64,000 nt of DNA from Notospermus geniculatus (Eukaryota; Nemertea; Pilidiophora; Heteronemertea; Lineidae), in NCBI GenBank assembly GCA_002633025.1, contig NMRB01000327.1, positions 311,854 through 375,853 of the forward strand, in the 5' to 3' direction. A model generated the notes under the pieces. The model did no database searches, was not told where the DNA came from, and saw only the letters and a program-made list of their open reading frames with translations. The translations under genes were made by a program, and so were the position numbers. Of this stretch, positions 1 to 11,392 are shown piece after piece; position 1 is the first letter of the stretch, and the number at the start of each line of letters is the position of its first letter.

Positions 1-1112
1 CCTGATCTGACACACAACTTTTTTGGGAGGCTGCAAAAACAATGTTATCGTCATCAAATCGACTTGATATTTCACACACATACGTACAGACATATACTTT
101 AACATATAAAAATGGCCTCACAACAATCAAAACTTCTCTTCATGGAAATAAACGGGGGACTTTGAGAGCAAAACTGCCCGATCAACAAAGCATATTCACA
201 CCCATCCACAGCCTTTTCTAACACACAACTTGTTTGGGAGGCTTCAAAAACAATGTTATCGTCATCAAATCGACTTGATATTTCACACACTTACGTACAG
301 ACGTATACTTTAAGATATAAAAATGGTCTCACAACAAACAAAACTTCTCTTCATGGAAATAAACGGAGGACTTTGAGAGCAAAACTGCCCGATCAACAAA
401 GCATAGTCATATCCCATCCACAGCCTTATCTGACACACAACTTTTTTGGGAGCCTTAAAAAACAATGTTATCATCATCAAATCGACTTGATATTTCACAC
501 ACATACGTACAGACGTATACTTTAAGATATAAAAATGGTCTCACAACAATCAAAACTTCTCTTCATGGAAATAAACGGGGGACTTTGAGAGCAAAACTGC
601 CCGATCAACAAAGCATATTCATATCCCGTCCACAGCCTGATCTGACACACAACTTTTTTGGGAGGCTGCAAAAACAATGTTATCGTCATCAAATCGACTT
701 GATATTTCACACACATACGTACAGACGTATACTTTAACATATGAAAATGGTCTCACAAGAATCAAATCTTCTCTTCATGGAAATAAACGGGTGACTTTGA
801 GAGCAAATCTGCCCGATCAACAAAGCATCTTCACACCCATCCACAGCCTGATCTAACACACAACTTTTTTTGGAGGCTGCAAAAACAATGTTATCGTCAT
901 CAAATCGACTTGATATTTCACNAAAAATGGTCTCACAACAATCAAAACTTCTCTTCATGGAAATAAACGGGGGACTTTGAGAGAAAAACTGTCCGATCAA
1001 CAAAGCATATTCATATCCCATCCACAGCCTTATCTGACACACAACTTTTTTGGGAGGCTGCAAAAACAATGTTATCGTCATCAAATCGACTTGATATTTC
1101 ACACACATACGT
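1..1112. repeat. Satellite array, ~212-bp monomer, five-plus copies
   Basis: Monomers begin near 1, 212, 424, 636, 847 and 1028, so the period is 211-212 bp. The fifth is shortened to 181 bp around the single N at 922, which looks like a sequence join, and the last is cut at about 1112. Each unit carries the same landmarks: ACACACAACTT, a CAAATCGACTTGATATTTC segment and CTTCTCTTCATGGAAATAAA. Open frames run through several units but only because the period is near a multiple of three in places. They are not taken as genes. The array probably continues to the left of the window. Confidence 0.95.
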
Positions 1113-1127
1113 GTTAGTGAACAGCCG

Positions 1128-2400
1128 GTGTCGCAGGTGACCTGCTTTAGTTGAGTTGACACCATGGAAGGCAGGAGGTTCTTCACTGACGTCACAACGG
1201 TCACGTGACTAATACTGCCTCATCAAGACAACAAATATTGTGGATGACAGCTGGCTTTTCTTTCCTTGATTAGATCTTCCACTCGGCTGTAGCAATTATA
1301 AACAGATAATAGAACATGAATAAGAGAAAATCTGTACTCCGAAGTATTTCCTCCAAGAATCTGAAGAGACGCTGGCTGCTCCAGAGAATGTTGTGAGGTA
1401 GAATTCGAGTTCCGGTGTTGTGGAGGCCAATGTGATCTCATTGAGAGAGGACACTCTTGTCCTGCTCGGCTCAACATTTCCACCTTTCAGGTCAATACTT
1501 ATCGATTCTTACCGAATCATCCAATAGTTCTCATCATTCATTCAATCTTTTGCAACATTCTTCATCACGTCTGCTCATTCTCCCGCCAATTTTGTTGACA
1601 TTCTTTCGGCTGAGTGAAAGCTACGTGTGTTTCCTGGCAAGATAGGCTCAGTTACATACGAATCAACAATATGTCCATACAAACTCATCAACAGCCTTCC
1701 TCTTCGCTCATCCATCAATTTACTCTGCTTATATTCGGTGATGTGTGGTGACAGTCGCCACCAAAGTGTCGCAGGTGACCTGCTTTAGTTGAGTTGACAC
1801 CATGGAAGACAGGAGGTTCTTCACTGACGTCACAACGGTCACGTGACTAATACTGCCTCATCAAGACAACAAATATTGTGGATGACAGCTGGCTTTTCTT
1901 TCCTTGATTAGATCTTCCACTCGGCTGTACCAATTATAAACAGATAAAGTACATGAATAAGAGAAAATCTGTACTCCGAAGTATTTCCTCCAAGAATCTG
2001 AAGAGACGCTGGCTGCTCCAGAGAATGTTGTGAGGTAGAATTCGAGTTCCGGTGTTGTGGATGCCAATGTGATCTCATTGAGAGAGGACACTCTTGTCCT
2101 GCTCGGCTCAACACTTCCACCTTTTAGGTCAATACTTATCGATTCTTACCGAATCATCCAATAGTTCTCATCATTCATTCAATCTTTTGCAACATTCTTC
2201 ATCACGTTTGCTCATTCTCCCGCCAATTTTGTTGACATTCTTTCGTCTGAGTGAAAGCTACGTGTGTTTCCTGCCAAGATAGGCTCAGTTACATACGAAT
2301 CAACAATACGTCCATACAAACTCATCAACAGCCTTCCTCTTCGCTCATCCATCAATTTACTCTGCTTATATTCGGTGATGTGTGGTGACAGTCGCCACCA
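1128..2400. repeat. 638-bp unit in direct tandem duplication
   Basis: Copy A spans 1128-1765 and copy B 1766-2400. They are nearly identical, with a few substitutions and 3-base indels (for example around 1306 versus 1945). Each copy begins GTGTCGCAGGTGACC and ends GACAGTCGCCACCA. Each contains, at 1175-1210 and 1813-1848, a segment matching the terminus of the CRE-rich MITE found at 11160 and 23522. No convincing coding frame is present in either copy. Confidence 0.93.
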
Positions 2401-3773
2401 ATGTCCAGACGGGACCTCTTTCAGGGCTGGCTGATAAAGCATGCATTGTGTGGTCAGTAATAAAGTGACTGGATGATGACGATGATGGCACCAGACCGGT
2501 ATCTATATTCTGTTCAGTCCTGAACCGTGTGGCTTGTCGGCTGTCATGTTGAGATTTATGTACATGTACATTAAGTACGCGTATGTTGGAGGCCTGTATC
2601 GCATGCACAGCGGGCATGGTTCATCGCCTGCGGTGGTGTAACGTTTCTAGTGTTCCCCATATCTCAATGTTTCCTTACAAGAGACAGCAAGAGAATCCAT
2701 AAAATTTCAAGAGGGGAACACTGAGAAATCTGTCACTTTCGATCCTTTCGCCATCATCATGAGGGGAAAACACTGAGAAAGGGGAATACCGTGGGACTTT
2801 ACGCCGGTTTTGGAAGAAAGTGGTCTCGAATTCTGGATTGTCAATATAGTAACCACACTCTGTAATATCTTGTCAGTCCATAATATTCATTGTAGTGTTT
2901 TATCCGAGGATACTCCTCCCCACTCTCTTGTTCTTTAGTGTGCTGTACCTAAAACCTGTCCTTACATTCATCAACAATATGGTTTAAAGACGATGTCAAC
3001 CTTGTCATGCCTCATATTTTTTGTTTATGCAGAAGAGAACGTTGAGAATGACGATGAATATGATGACCAGTGATTAATGAACTGATCTGGTAGCTCGTGA
3101 AAATTGAGGTCGCGGAATATGAAAAATAATATGTTAACTTCGCTTCAGTTGGTATGCACAAATGAGCAAGTTTCCGCCCAAAGTGAGTGTTGTCGCCATA
3201 GGGCGAAGAAAATGGCAGGCTATTGTATGGCGGACTTTCATTCCTAGGACTTTCTCCTCTGGTACACCTGCTGTATTGTGCATTGGAGGGTGAATGGAAA
3301 AGGCCAAACCTGGAGGACACCAGCGGAGAGTGGGGAGGGCAGTGACCTCATCTGCCAGTACCTCTGAGTTCCTACTTTGAAACGATCCCAGTTCATTCGT
3401 TAACGACCTTCACTGTGTACCACCGTCATTATTGTGTATCCTTCCTTTGCTCTTCATTCTATTACAATCTGCACGCACGCCTGGAAGCAAGCCGGTTGGA
3501 AGGCACGAACGGCTTTCGAGGATAATAAAGGACGATTTTAAGACAATGAGAAACGGGCGTCCTTTAATCTTTTGAATGATTTAGTGGGCTGCCGTTGACG
3601 TCAATACATTTCTAGCTGTTAAATCTATCGCGGGTTGCAAAGTTGTCAACTTCGTTCTTCAACCGTTTTTGCACCGGCACATTTGGCCGGGTTGGCGCTC
3701 CTCATGAAAAGGAAGTTACTTCAGGTGTTCTGCTCTCAGAAATCGTTGGTGATTGACTGCACGAGCCTGGGCC
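2401..3773. other. Anonymous intergenic DNA
   Basis: I see no supported gene here. The only structure noted is a short direct repeat, GAGGGGAACACTGAGAAA at 2711-2728 and a near copy at 2761-2780. Confidence 0.6.
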
Positions 3774-3959
3774 TTGACTGGTTTCCGTCTTTGGCGCTCC
3801 ACTCCCGCCATCCTGAGAATCTCAGGTCATTTATGGTCTCAGGTCATTTACGGTCGTACCCTGCGAGTAGGGGAGCGCGTTTTAGAGGAGCTGTTGCAAG
3901 ATGATACAACTCCGCGGGAGTGGGGCGGCAAAAACGGGAATAAGTCCAGACTCGGTCCG
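3774..3959. mobile_element. MITE, 'GTCTTTGCCGC' inverted-repeat family (divergent copy)
   Basis: The left end reads TGACTGGTTTCCGTCTTTGG followed by CGCTCCACTCCCGC. The right end carries the inverse, GCGGGAGTGG then GGCGGCAAAAACGGGAA. The same termini are seen more cleanly at 18828-18907 and 45660-45758. There is no coding capacity. The interior holds a short GGTCATTTA.GGTC duplication. Confidence 0.65.
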
Positions 3960-4296
3960 GTTTTGGTACCATGCTCGACATCGAGAGAGGTTCCGCAGCG
4001 ACGAGACTCCCAATCCCACTTCGAGTTGACCTCGGAGTCGTTCTCGGACTCGTGATGGGAGTATGTTTACATTTAGCGAACGGAAAGAATAGAGCACGTT
4101 GTTTTGTATCCATTCACACAACAAAATTTGTGTATCTGTTTGTTGGCGAGCACTTCTTTTGAAGTGGAAACGTAGTCACATTGGGCACATTAAAGTAAAG
4201 ATACTGTCTGTTCTGGTAGACGAGAGACAACACAATGCCACACGTGAAGATGGCAGGCCGCTGTTATTGGGTGACACCAGGTGTCGGCACACCGAA

Positions 4297-4870
4297 TGTT
4301 TCTACTTCCCGCAAAAAGTCCTGAGGGATCATCATGGGCCACTCGCTAAAATAGTAATTCGTCCCAAAGTCAGAAGACATCAAATTGGGAAGAAAAACTT
4401 GAATTCACCCTCTGTTGGTGAAGATGAAAATGTAAAAATAATTGTCAGCCTGTCCCACCAAACCCATGAAACTCATGTCTCACAATGCCGTATATAAGAT
4501 GTGTCTTGACTTCTGACCTTCGCTAGGATTTCACTTGCCATCTGATGGCAGGCGGAAAACTAGTCACGGTCGGAAGTTAAGACGCTTTCTGGCATGGAGT
4601 CTGACAATGCAGGTGACGCCCATGTTCGAACGCGGATGGCATGTTTGGGTTCATGCCTTCAACGTCCCCCAACGACCAAAGCATTTTTTTAAAATCTTAT
4701 GATTTGCAAGGCCTAATCTACATGTATGCCGAGGTCTTATGGATCGGACGAATTTTCAACAGAAAATACATGTTTGATTTGGTATCAGAAAGAAAGGGTT
4801 CACCACTAGTCCAAGAGACATTTTGCAGCTTCACCTCAACCTCAACGCAAATAGTTACTTGTGACGTACA
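4297..4870 (+). repeat. Interspersed repeat, copy A
   Basis: This stretch aligns by eye with 46640-47235 and its 3' half with 28700-28930. Shared landmarks are CAGAAGACATCAAATTGGGA, TCACTTGCCATCTGATG, GTCGGAAGTTAAGACGCTTT and GGATGGCATGTTTGG. No open frame is conserved between copies, so it looks like a non-coding transposable-element relic. The family is not identified. Confidence 0.8.
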
Positions 4871-6849
4871 TGTACCTATGATTTGAATAAATTCGCGGCA
4901 AAACGCACATCTGTTTTCCAACCATGTTTTACAAATCTTGCAACTTGTAATATTGGAAAGCTGATTCTACGATGAGACACTGATTTGAGTTTCATTACTT
5001 GTCTGCTTCCCCGGTGTACTGACAGTAGCAATAACCAACGGCAAGGACCAGTGGAGAATACCACCCACGGCAAATCCGCCTTCCACAAAACAGGCACCTG
5101 TTACCGACATAATTATCTCCGACCACTTGTGGAAAAAATGACCAAATTACATGTACTGTCCAGCCAACGAGAGATAATGGTAGCAGTGCAATGGCGACGT
5201 TTCCGGTTCCTGTGTTTGACATATTTTCTTACTTAACGGTGCCTTTCTGTCCCCATCGATTATAACTCTTGAAGGAAATAAGAAATAGGAAAGTGGGGAC
5301 AGTGGATGCCTTGACTGACAGGTGAATGACAGCAATTAAGTGGAACTGAATAGAATCACTCCATGACTGCATAGTTCCCCAATCATTAGTTTCTGTATCG
5401 ATAAGAGTTGCAGATGAAGGATTCATGTATCGCGTCTAACTGGTGCGTCGTCCGTCGTAGTTAAGATTGGTCTAAAAACAAGGACACATTTCAAAACCGT
5501 ATTTGAAGTGGTTTAAACCATGGAAGTATTACTGTATAATACTTCCATGTTTAAACCTACAACATTTCCTGTGCACGTGTACCTCAGGGGCAACGCTTCA
5601 CTGTCCCTTTTTCATATTACTCAGTCTTTCCTTCAAGATTTCATTATCGATGGTACAGAAATGTGGAGTTATCAAATTTGTCCTTCTTGGTTTGGTGGTT
5701 GGCGCAGTGCCCTCTATGAGCTGGAAGAGTTAAGCAACATTGTTATGTATGTATTGTTGGATGGGTGACCGGCGTATAAAATACAAGGGGTCTGGTGGTG
5801 CATCGATTGTAACAACGAAAAGAATAAGTAGAATGGAAGGTTTATGAAATCGATCGACGTATGGCAACGAAACGGACAAAACAATGCATTTGTTTCAGTA
5901 TTGATTCTCCTCTATAATGAAGTCGACGGTAAACACGCCTGAAAATTTATATATCTCTGACAAAGCTTGTCACAGAATGATCTTCCAGTCGTATCATCCT
6001 TGTTAACTTGTGGCACGCCAACTATACGTGTGTATTTATTACAATCTTGTGCTTTAGAAGTGTGTTTGGAAGGATTACACAACGGCTTCTCTGCCAGAGA
6101 AATTACTGGGTGGAACGTAGGTGTACATACTTATCGGATGACACACTGCACGTGATGGGTATCTGTCAGAGCAACTCTACCAAGAGAACCTTCCTATTAC
6201 ACTGAGCGCTCTTACCACCAACAACTCTGATCTGACTTCTTTATTTATTTAAAGGAACGGTGCCTGCGTGTCGATGACACATTGTGGCCAACTAGTTATT
6301 TATGACTTCTTTGATGATGCAAAGAAAAATTCCGAAACTATAATCTTTGCATTCAGTTTGGTGGAGGTATTTGATTTGTTTATAGGCCCTAGTCAAGATG
6401 ACCCATACCAATCGGGGCTGTTCCTGTAGTATTCATTTGAGAATGATTGACACATTTCATCACTGTGTATATTGTAGAGGTGGGAGAGGAATGAAAGTGG
6501 CCAGATTAGTCGGTATGTCATACGGTTGGAATGTCAGAATTCTTGCCATCTTTTCCATGATAAGTTATCGGATGGAGATTAGACTGCTCAAAACAGGGAC
6601 ACATGATTAGGCCCCTAATAATTACCAAAGCGACAGTCGATTTCAATGGAGGTGTATTTCATTAAGTGGTTAGATTGTTGATACAGCAAGAGTTTCTAGT
6701 GATTTCGAACGCCCGGCGAATGACTAATATTTGAAGATGAAATTACGCTGACAGCATCTACTGAAAGTAAAGAAATCGCTGGAAATCGAGGTCTGAATTA
6801 CTGAATTGATATGAAGCAGAGAAGTATCTGAAAAAACAATAATGTTACC
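4871..6849. other. Anonymous intergenic DNA with one hairpin
   Basis: No gene is supported. An almost perfect hairpin lies at 5511-5556: the arm GTTTAAACCATGGAAGTA is mirrored after a five-base loop, with one base missing in the right arm. It may be a minimal fold-back element. Confidence 0.6.
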
Positions 6850-7167
6850 ATGGTTTCCATTTCAATGATTTCTAATCGTCTCATGAAAGCATGCATCGCA
6901 CGTTTCTTGATTATTTTACTTTGTTCATCTTTAGTTTCCTCGAAAAACTACCAGCAGGCAGTTTTTAAAAAATGGATCAATATGCCTATTACACGAGAAA
7001 TCATTGGTTATTCCTCCGCAAGATCGTTACTTGTATGCTCGAAGATTGCAATATCATGGCCATCACCTTATATGAAAAGTTTATATTACCATTCAAATAT
7101 GTGTACCATGCTTTCCTTCAGGTCAGCAACTGTTATCCGTGAACCGAAGACTGTATGGTTTAAAATG
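6850..7167 (+). CDS. Probable first exon of a secreted protein with a PAN/apple-like pattern
   Basis: The ATG sits in a strong initiation context (ACC ATG G). The 106-residue exon starts with a basic stretch and a hydrophobic core (about residues 14-31, ending SSLVSS), a typical signal peptide. It continues with an aromatic/basic segment, Ser-rich SSARSLLVC, Cys63 and Cys85. The 22-residue spacing of these cysteines, with LYYHS before the second, resembles PAN/apple domains of invertebrate secreted proteins. The usual inner cysteine pair is missing, so this is a resemblance only. A donor candidate, ATG|GTAGGC, follows residue 106. If it is not used, the frame runs on to a stop at 7261-7263. 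The 8034-9007 exon lies downstream on the same strand but does not join in phase directly, so an exon between them would be needed if they belong together. Confidence 0.38.
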
Positions 7168-8033
7168 GTAGGCCTACACATTATTGTAGCTGTAGATGCT
7201 TCCCCTCCGTACTTGGTTGTCACTTGCCGTCAGTTCATAGTCTTAAATCATTGGTTGCAGTAGGCCTATAGAGAGAATAGACATAAATCTTTTTATTTCA
7301 ACAGCCACCACTGAAAAAGGGTAAGTGCAGTAAGCAATAAGAATGTTCAATATACACCAAAATCGCTGTTGTAAAGGTCCCGGGGTAAAGGTTTGTTATT
7401 TGAAGCTTTCGTGGCGAATATGCAGAGACACAGTGCTTGAGCATTTCCTCTCGCCGCAAGAGCGATCAATTCCTTTTCTCTCATAAGGTATGACGCTCTT
7501 GTATGTAGAGGGTATGCCACGACATGGTGATGACATCACTTATGACGATGGGCTTGGCCGATAATGATGCACCCTATTACATGTACTAACCCTACCCGTG
7601 CACGGATGATGGGTCTTTGGTACACAAGGAAGAAGAGACCAGTTTCACTTTCACGAGCAGTCTGTTGTTGTTGTTGTTGATAATGGGTACTGGTTGTTGT
7701 TGTTGTTGTTGATACTGGGTGCTGGTTGTTGTTGTTGATACTGGGTGCTTGTACGTGCACATTTGCACACTGTCTTGTAGCAAAGTAATAGATTTTGAAC
7801 GTGAGCTCCCTCCCAGGCTGAGTGGGCATGCGTGGATTCCTGGAATTTCCAAGGCAACCACCCTCGCTGAAACTGACCGATACTACGTCGTGAGATGTGC
7901 GGGGGCAGGGTTTTGAGTCGTCGCCACGGTATCTTGCTATTTCCCGCTGGATGTTTTGTCAGCCTAGTAGATCCACTTGAGATGAATAAATAATGTTGAT
8001 ATCTATAATTATGTTGATATTTATAACATACAG
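7168..8033. repeat. Presumed intron or intergenic DNA with a TTG minisatellite
   Basis: At 7663-7749, (TTG)n runs are interrupted by GATA(A/C)TGGGT(A/G)CTGG, giving an irregular repeat of about 30 bp. Reverse frames read as poly-Gln or poly-Thr/Asn, which is a low-complexity artefact. The stretch ends at 8033 with TTATAACATACAG, a plausible splice acceptor. Confidence 0.6.
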
Positions 8034-9007
8034 GTTTCGCCAGGAACAACAGTTACAAGTTAGGGAGAAGGATTAAGCTCCCTCTCGTTTTTTATGCTTC
8101 ACTCAGGCGTCTCAATATAATCTATTGCCCAGTTCAGAAATTCTACATGATCTATACTTTCGCTCAAAGACGTTACACTAACCTACCAGAACTTGTGTGG
8201 ACACTGAACCCCTCTCGCCTACCGGAATTAACCAAACGTTTTCAACTACCTTATTGTGTTACTGACATCATCTGTTATGAGAACAAATTCATTACGTGGA
8301 ATCTAACTTCGAATAAAACTCCATCTAACGCAAGCAGACTGCAAGGACTGCTGCATAGCTCAAACGGGTCCGGTCTGCATCATGTGGTATTCGACCATCC
8401 TGCAGCATGGGTCGTGAAACCAATCTTCACAACCGACCAAAGGAAGATAATGCTTTGGACACTTGGAAACAAGACGGTCAAATCAAAGTGCAAAAACAAA
8501 AATCTCGCGTATTTGTTCGTGTTTCACGTCCAGTATCGTCGTCAAAACAGCAGAGAATATGTCGATTTTGTGAATGCAAGTTTAATTACTTCTCAAGTCA
8601 CATACCTTGACGGCGAAGGACTCGTAACGAAATGGATAGATGATGATATCGTCGTCTATGACTGGTGCGAATCATACGTCAGAATATATCACTCCGTTAA
8701 TGGCTCCTGGAAAGCAGTGAAAGGAACCTTAAAAGTTACTGTCGATTGTCAACTACGACTCGACGACTCGATCAATGGATTCGCTTCTTTGTTTCGTCAG
8801 AACGTTTACTTCCTAAAGAAATTTAAATTCTATGACGTTTACAAAATGAACGTGAGCCGTATGAAGATATATCCTGAACCCTATTCAGACATATCGTCAC
8901 GTTATTGTCCCGTGTTTGCCTTGGATCCCTACGGGCATCTTCTCTTTTTTCGTGGGGCTTTCCTGTATAATAAAGCATACCTTTACTTTTTCTGGCTTCT
9001 TCCTTGA
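8034..9007 (+). CDS. Probable 3' exon of an extracellular glycoprotein, family unrecognised
   Basis: An open frame runs from just after an in-frame TAA at 8024 to TGA at 9005-9007. The first ATG is at 8147, giving 286 residues. The frame stays open upstream to a possible acceptor CAG at 8031-8033, so the exon may add about 37 residues. Numbered from that ATG, the protein has eight N-glycosylation sequons (N52, 56, 61, 73, 108, 143, 185, 235) and six cysteines (37, 43, 115, 174, 201, 254). Its C-terminus is hydrophobic (GHLLFFRG to YFFWLLP). Repeated beta-like blocks (VYDW...VRIYHSVNGSWK; FRQNVYFLKK) suggest a beta-rich, perhaps propeller-like fold. The sequon density favours a secreted or surface protein. 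I do not recognise the family. An AATAAA at 8969 lies inside the frame, and no better poly(A) signal is evident nearby. Confidence 0.5.
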
Positions 9008-9321
9008 GCCAAATCCATCTCACAACTGTTGAACTTTTACTTTGTTTGAATGTTCTGGAAGGAAGTTTACCTTCATTAGTATGTGTCTTCGTCTTTCTTG
9101 AAATGGACACTTGATCCTGCACTCAGGAGGCTCGATACTGGACATGTGATCGCTGTGACCGTAAACAAGATGGCAGCCATTGATACAATCGGTATGTGCC
9201 TGAAGAATCAACTATCCGCCGAATCGAAGAGCACGAGAATCAACAAATACCATTCTCTTACCGATCTCTGTTTTGTTACGTCTGGTGTGTTCACCTTATG
9301 TCGGCGGTCTCATACACAATA

Positions 9322-9569
9322 GACAGTTTGCGAAATTAGCGGCCGCCATTTTTTTATAGATTTAGCCGAATTTTCGAACTTTTTCAAATATATTTCGAAT
9401 ATATTTTATTAGCTGCTTGCTTGCTAAAATATCTTTATGCAATTCTAGTGGCTTACTGCATGACCTTTCTTTTTTTGAACGCTTCTGACAGTGCAAAATC
9501 CCATTGAAAAAACACAAGCAACGGCAAAATCTTAAAAAAAGATGGCGGTCGCTAATTTCGCAAGCTGTC
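9322..9569. mobile_element. MITE with long terminal inverted repeats (GACAG...CTGTC)
   Basis: The left end GACAGTTTGCGAAATTAGCG is mirrored at the right by CGCTAATTTCGCAAGCTGTC. The pairing continues through a G/ACCGCCAT(C/T) block and a T-run, giving about 35-bp arms. TA dinucleotides flank both ends (9320-9321 and 9570-9571), consistent with a Tc1/mariner-type target duplication. No transposase is encoded. Confidence 0.85.
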
Positions 9570-9954
9570 TATCGGTTCATCGTGTTTTCGAGAATCCTTG
9601 CTGTTCATCCAAGAAATCCAATTGCACGACACTGCGAGCGTGAGTCCTATCCTGTGACGTCATCTACCATCAACCAAACACTCCAGCCCAAATGATGAAA
9701 GCTGAATCGCTGGATTAAAGCTGACAGGTCATATATACTCTCCGACTTGCTGCGTCTGCAGGTCGCCATGGCCGTGCATACGCAGTGCCACAGTCTAGGC
9801 CTACTACCGTACCAATGGGTTACCTAACATGGGGAACGTAAGGAGTCCGGTTGCCAAAAGCCTACGGCATCAGCTATTATTCAGGCCTATTGACTAGTCC
9901 ATTGTCATTGAATGGCATGGCAGTATATTTACAGGCCTATCTCTCCTTTGAATA

Positions 9955-10109
9955 AAGCCGGCCATACACGATCAATAATATTGCACAATTTGAAGCCAAA
10001 ATAGGGGCACGTACTTCTGACATGAGATGGGTGGGAGAAAGATTGACAATAGTATCGTCCATTTTGGTCCTCATATTGTGCAATACTATTGAACGTGTAT
10101 GGGCGGCTT
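9955..10109. mobile_element. MITE, 155 bp, with inverted termini AAGCCG
   Basis: The left arm AAGCCGGCCATACACGATCA pairs with the right arm (inverse AAGCCGCCCATACACGTTCA). Complementarity continues through ATATTGCACAAT and CCAAAAT, so the whole element can fold on itself. TA flanks both ends (9953-9954 and 10110-10111). It has no coding capacity. Confidence 0.87.
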
Positions 10110-10559
10110 TACGTAACTCCGAATTTTGCTTCCGGTTGTCCATAGTGTCAGGCGATCACAAAATCGGGAGAGGCAAATCAGTGCATAGGTCTACATGCAT
10201 GAATTCATGGCGAACGCCTCCTGAGCAGAGGCATATAGGAGCGGACGTGGTTGCACTCGCTACTATACTACGACCGGAGCTCATTATTTTGAGGACAAAT
10301 CGTGTATTTGCAAGTGTTCTCAAATTGCCGTAATGTGTGTACTACCAGCGGTATTCGGAATTAGATTTCGTTTGGACTTCTCCATTTTTGACGCAGATTG
10401 TGATTTCTTTGGATACATACACTGCATATTTGGAGCCAACCTCTGTCCATCAAGAGCCCTCGATCCTTCACTTCCGGTTAACAGGCGAGTGAATGATGAC
10501 GTAGTTGGTGTGCGCAGGGTGCAATGGATGTTTCAAGGTAGGAAGCTTAGTGTACATTA

Positions 10560-10928
10560 AGCTTCGTACACATGTGTCCGATTTTCCGACAACGAAAATG
10601 CGGCAACGACAAAAGACCAACGGCAAAAAAATCGATCGCTGGAAAATGAATTGGTCCGTACACATGAATGCGGCACGGTTATACGAGACATCCTGCGAAA
10701 GTCGGCCATATGACAGGCCAGAAGGGGTAAACAGTAACCTCAGCCTAGGGGGCCAAGTGCATTTGTACAGTTGGCTCCTGTGCTTACCGTCTGTACAATG
10801 CACTAGATCCAAGGTTTGTTTACTCCTTCTCACCTGTCACGGCCGACTTTCGCAGGATGTCTATTATACTGCCGTGTCGTCGTTGCCGCATTGTCGTTGT
10901 CGAAAATCGGACACATGTGTACGAAGCT
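10560..10928. mobile_element. PIF/Harbinger-like MITE with TTA target duplication
   Basis: The termini read AGCTTCGTACACATGTGTCC on the left and its inverse on the right. Arms pair for more than 50 bp with small differences, through CGATTTTC, GACAACGA and ATGCGGCAACGAC. A 3-bp TTA lies immediately outside each end (10557-10559 and 10929-10931), the duplication size and sequence typical of PIF/Harbinger. The interior contains a second inverted block (CATCCTGCGAAAGTCGGCC, near 10691 and 10841). Long open frames across it are fortuitous. Confidence 0.88.
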
Positions 10929-11159
10929 TTACCAACATTTTACCGAACGCTCGACTTCGGCAGCCTCATGGTCTGCCGAAGTTGAGCCTAAACATTATAC
11001 AAGTCGGAAGAGTATATCTGACCTGTCAGCTTTAATTCAGGGAAATATCCAGCAGATAGAATCTTCTGTTATTCAGATTCTTTGGTAGAAAGATTATTTA
11101 CATCTTTGAAAGTGGAGGGAATGTTTCACAAATGGTCATCTTTTCCTCCTGTTGAGCTA

Positions 11160-11392
11160 TAGAGGTTTATAATATTCACTGACGTCATAACGGTCACGTG
11201 ACTGCAAATAATCGGCCATTTTTGGCCGTTAAATGGCCGGCGACGATGTCAAAACTATCATGTCATGACATTTTGTCGTCTAGATCTGTGTGTTGACGAT
11301 GTGTTCATGCCGTGACGTCACTTGACATTTTGACGGCCAATATGGTGGCATCGTGACGTCATGGAAATGTGACGTCATGTGGAGAACCTCTA
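11160..11392. mobile_element. CRE-rich MITE, intact copy
   Basis: The ends are TAGAGGTT and AACCTCTA, flanked by TA on both sides (11158-11159 and 11393-11394). Inside are four perfect TGACGTCA palindromes (11180, 11313, 11354 and 11370) and a GGTCACGTGACT block containing a CACGTG E-box. The copy at 23522-23744 aligns across its length, and single ends occur at 1175, 1813 and 26364. It encodes no protein. Confidence 0.9.

Noticed and set aside
1-1112. CRISPR-like array
   Set aside because: Units are about 212 bp without unique spacers, and the window is eukaryotic.
1-1204. Several 63-156-codon frames on both strands with shared peptide motifs
   Set aside because: All lie in the 212-bp satellite and repeat with it; the longest runs across an N.
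7536-8049. Poly-Gln/Thr-rich reverse-strand frames of 89-132 codons
   Set aside because: They are translations of the (TTG)n minisatellite in three frames; no coding sequence flanks the repeat.
10505-11035. 176-codon plus-strand frame and a 121-codon reverse frame
   Set aside because: They cross the Harbinger-like MITE at 10560-10928 and reflect its inverted repeats.
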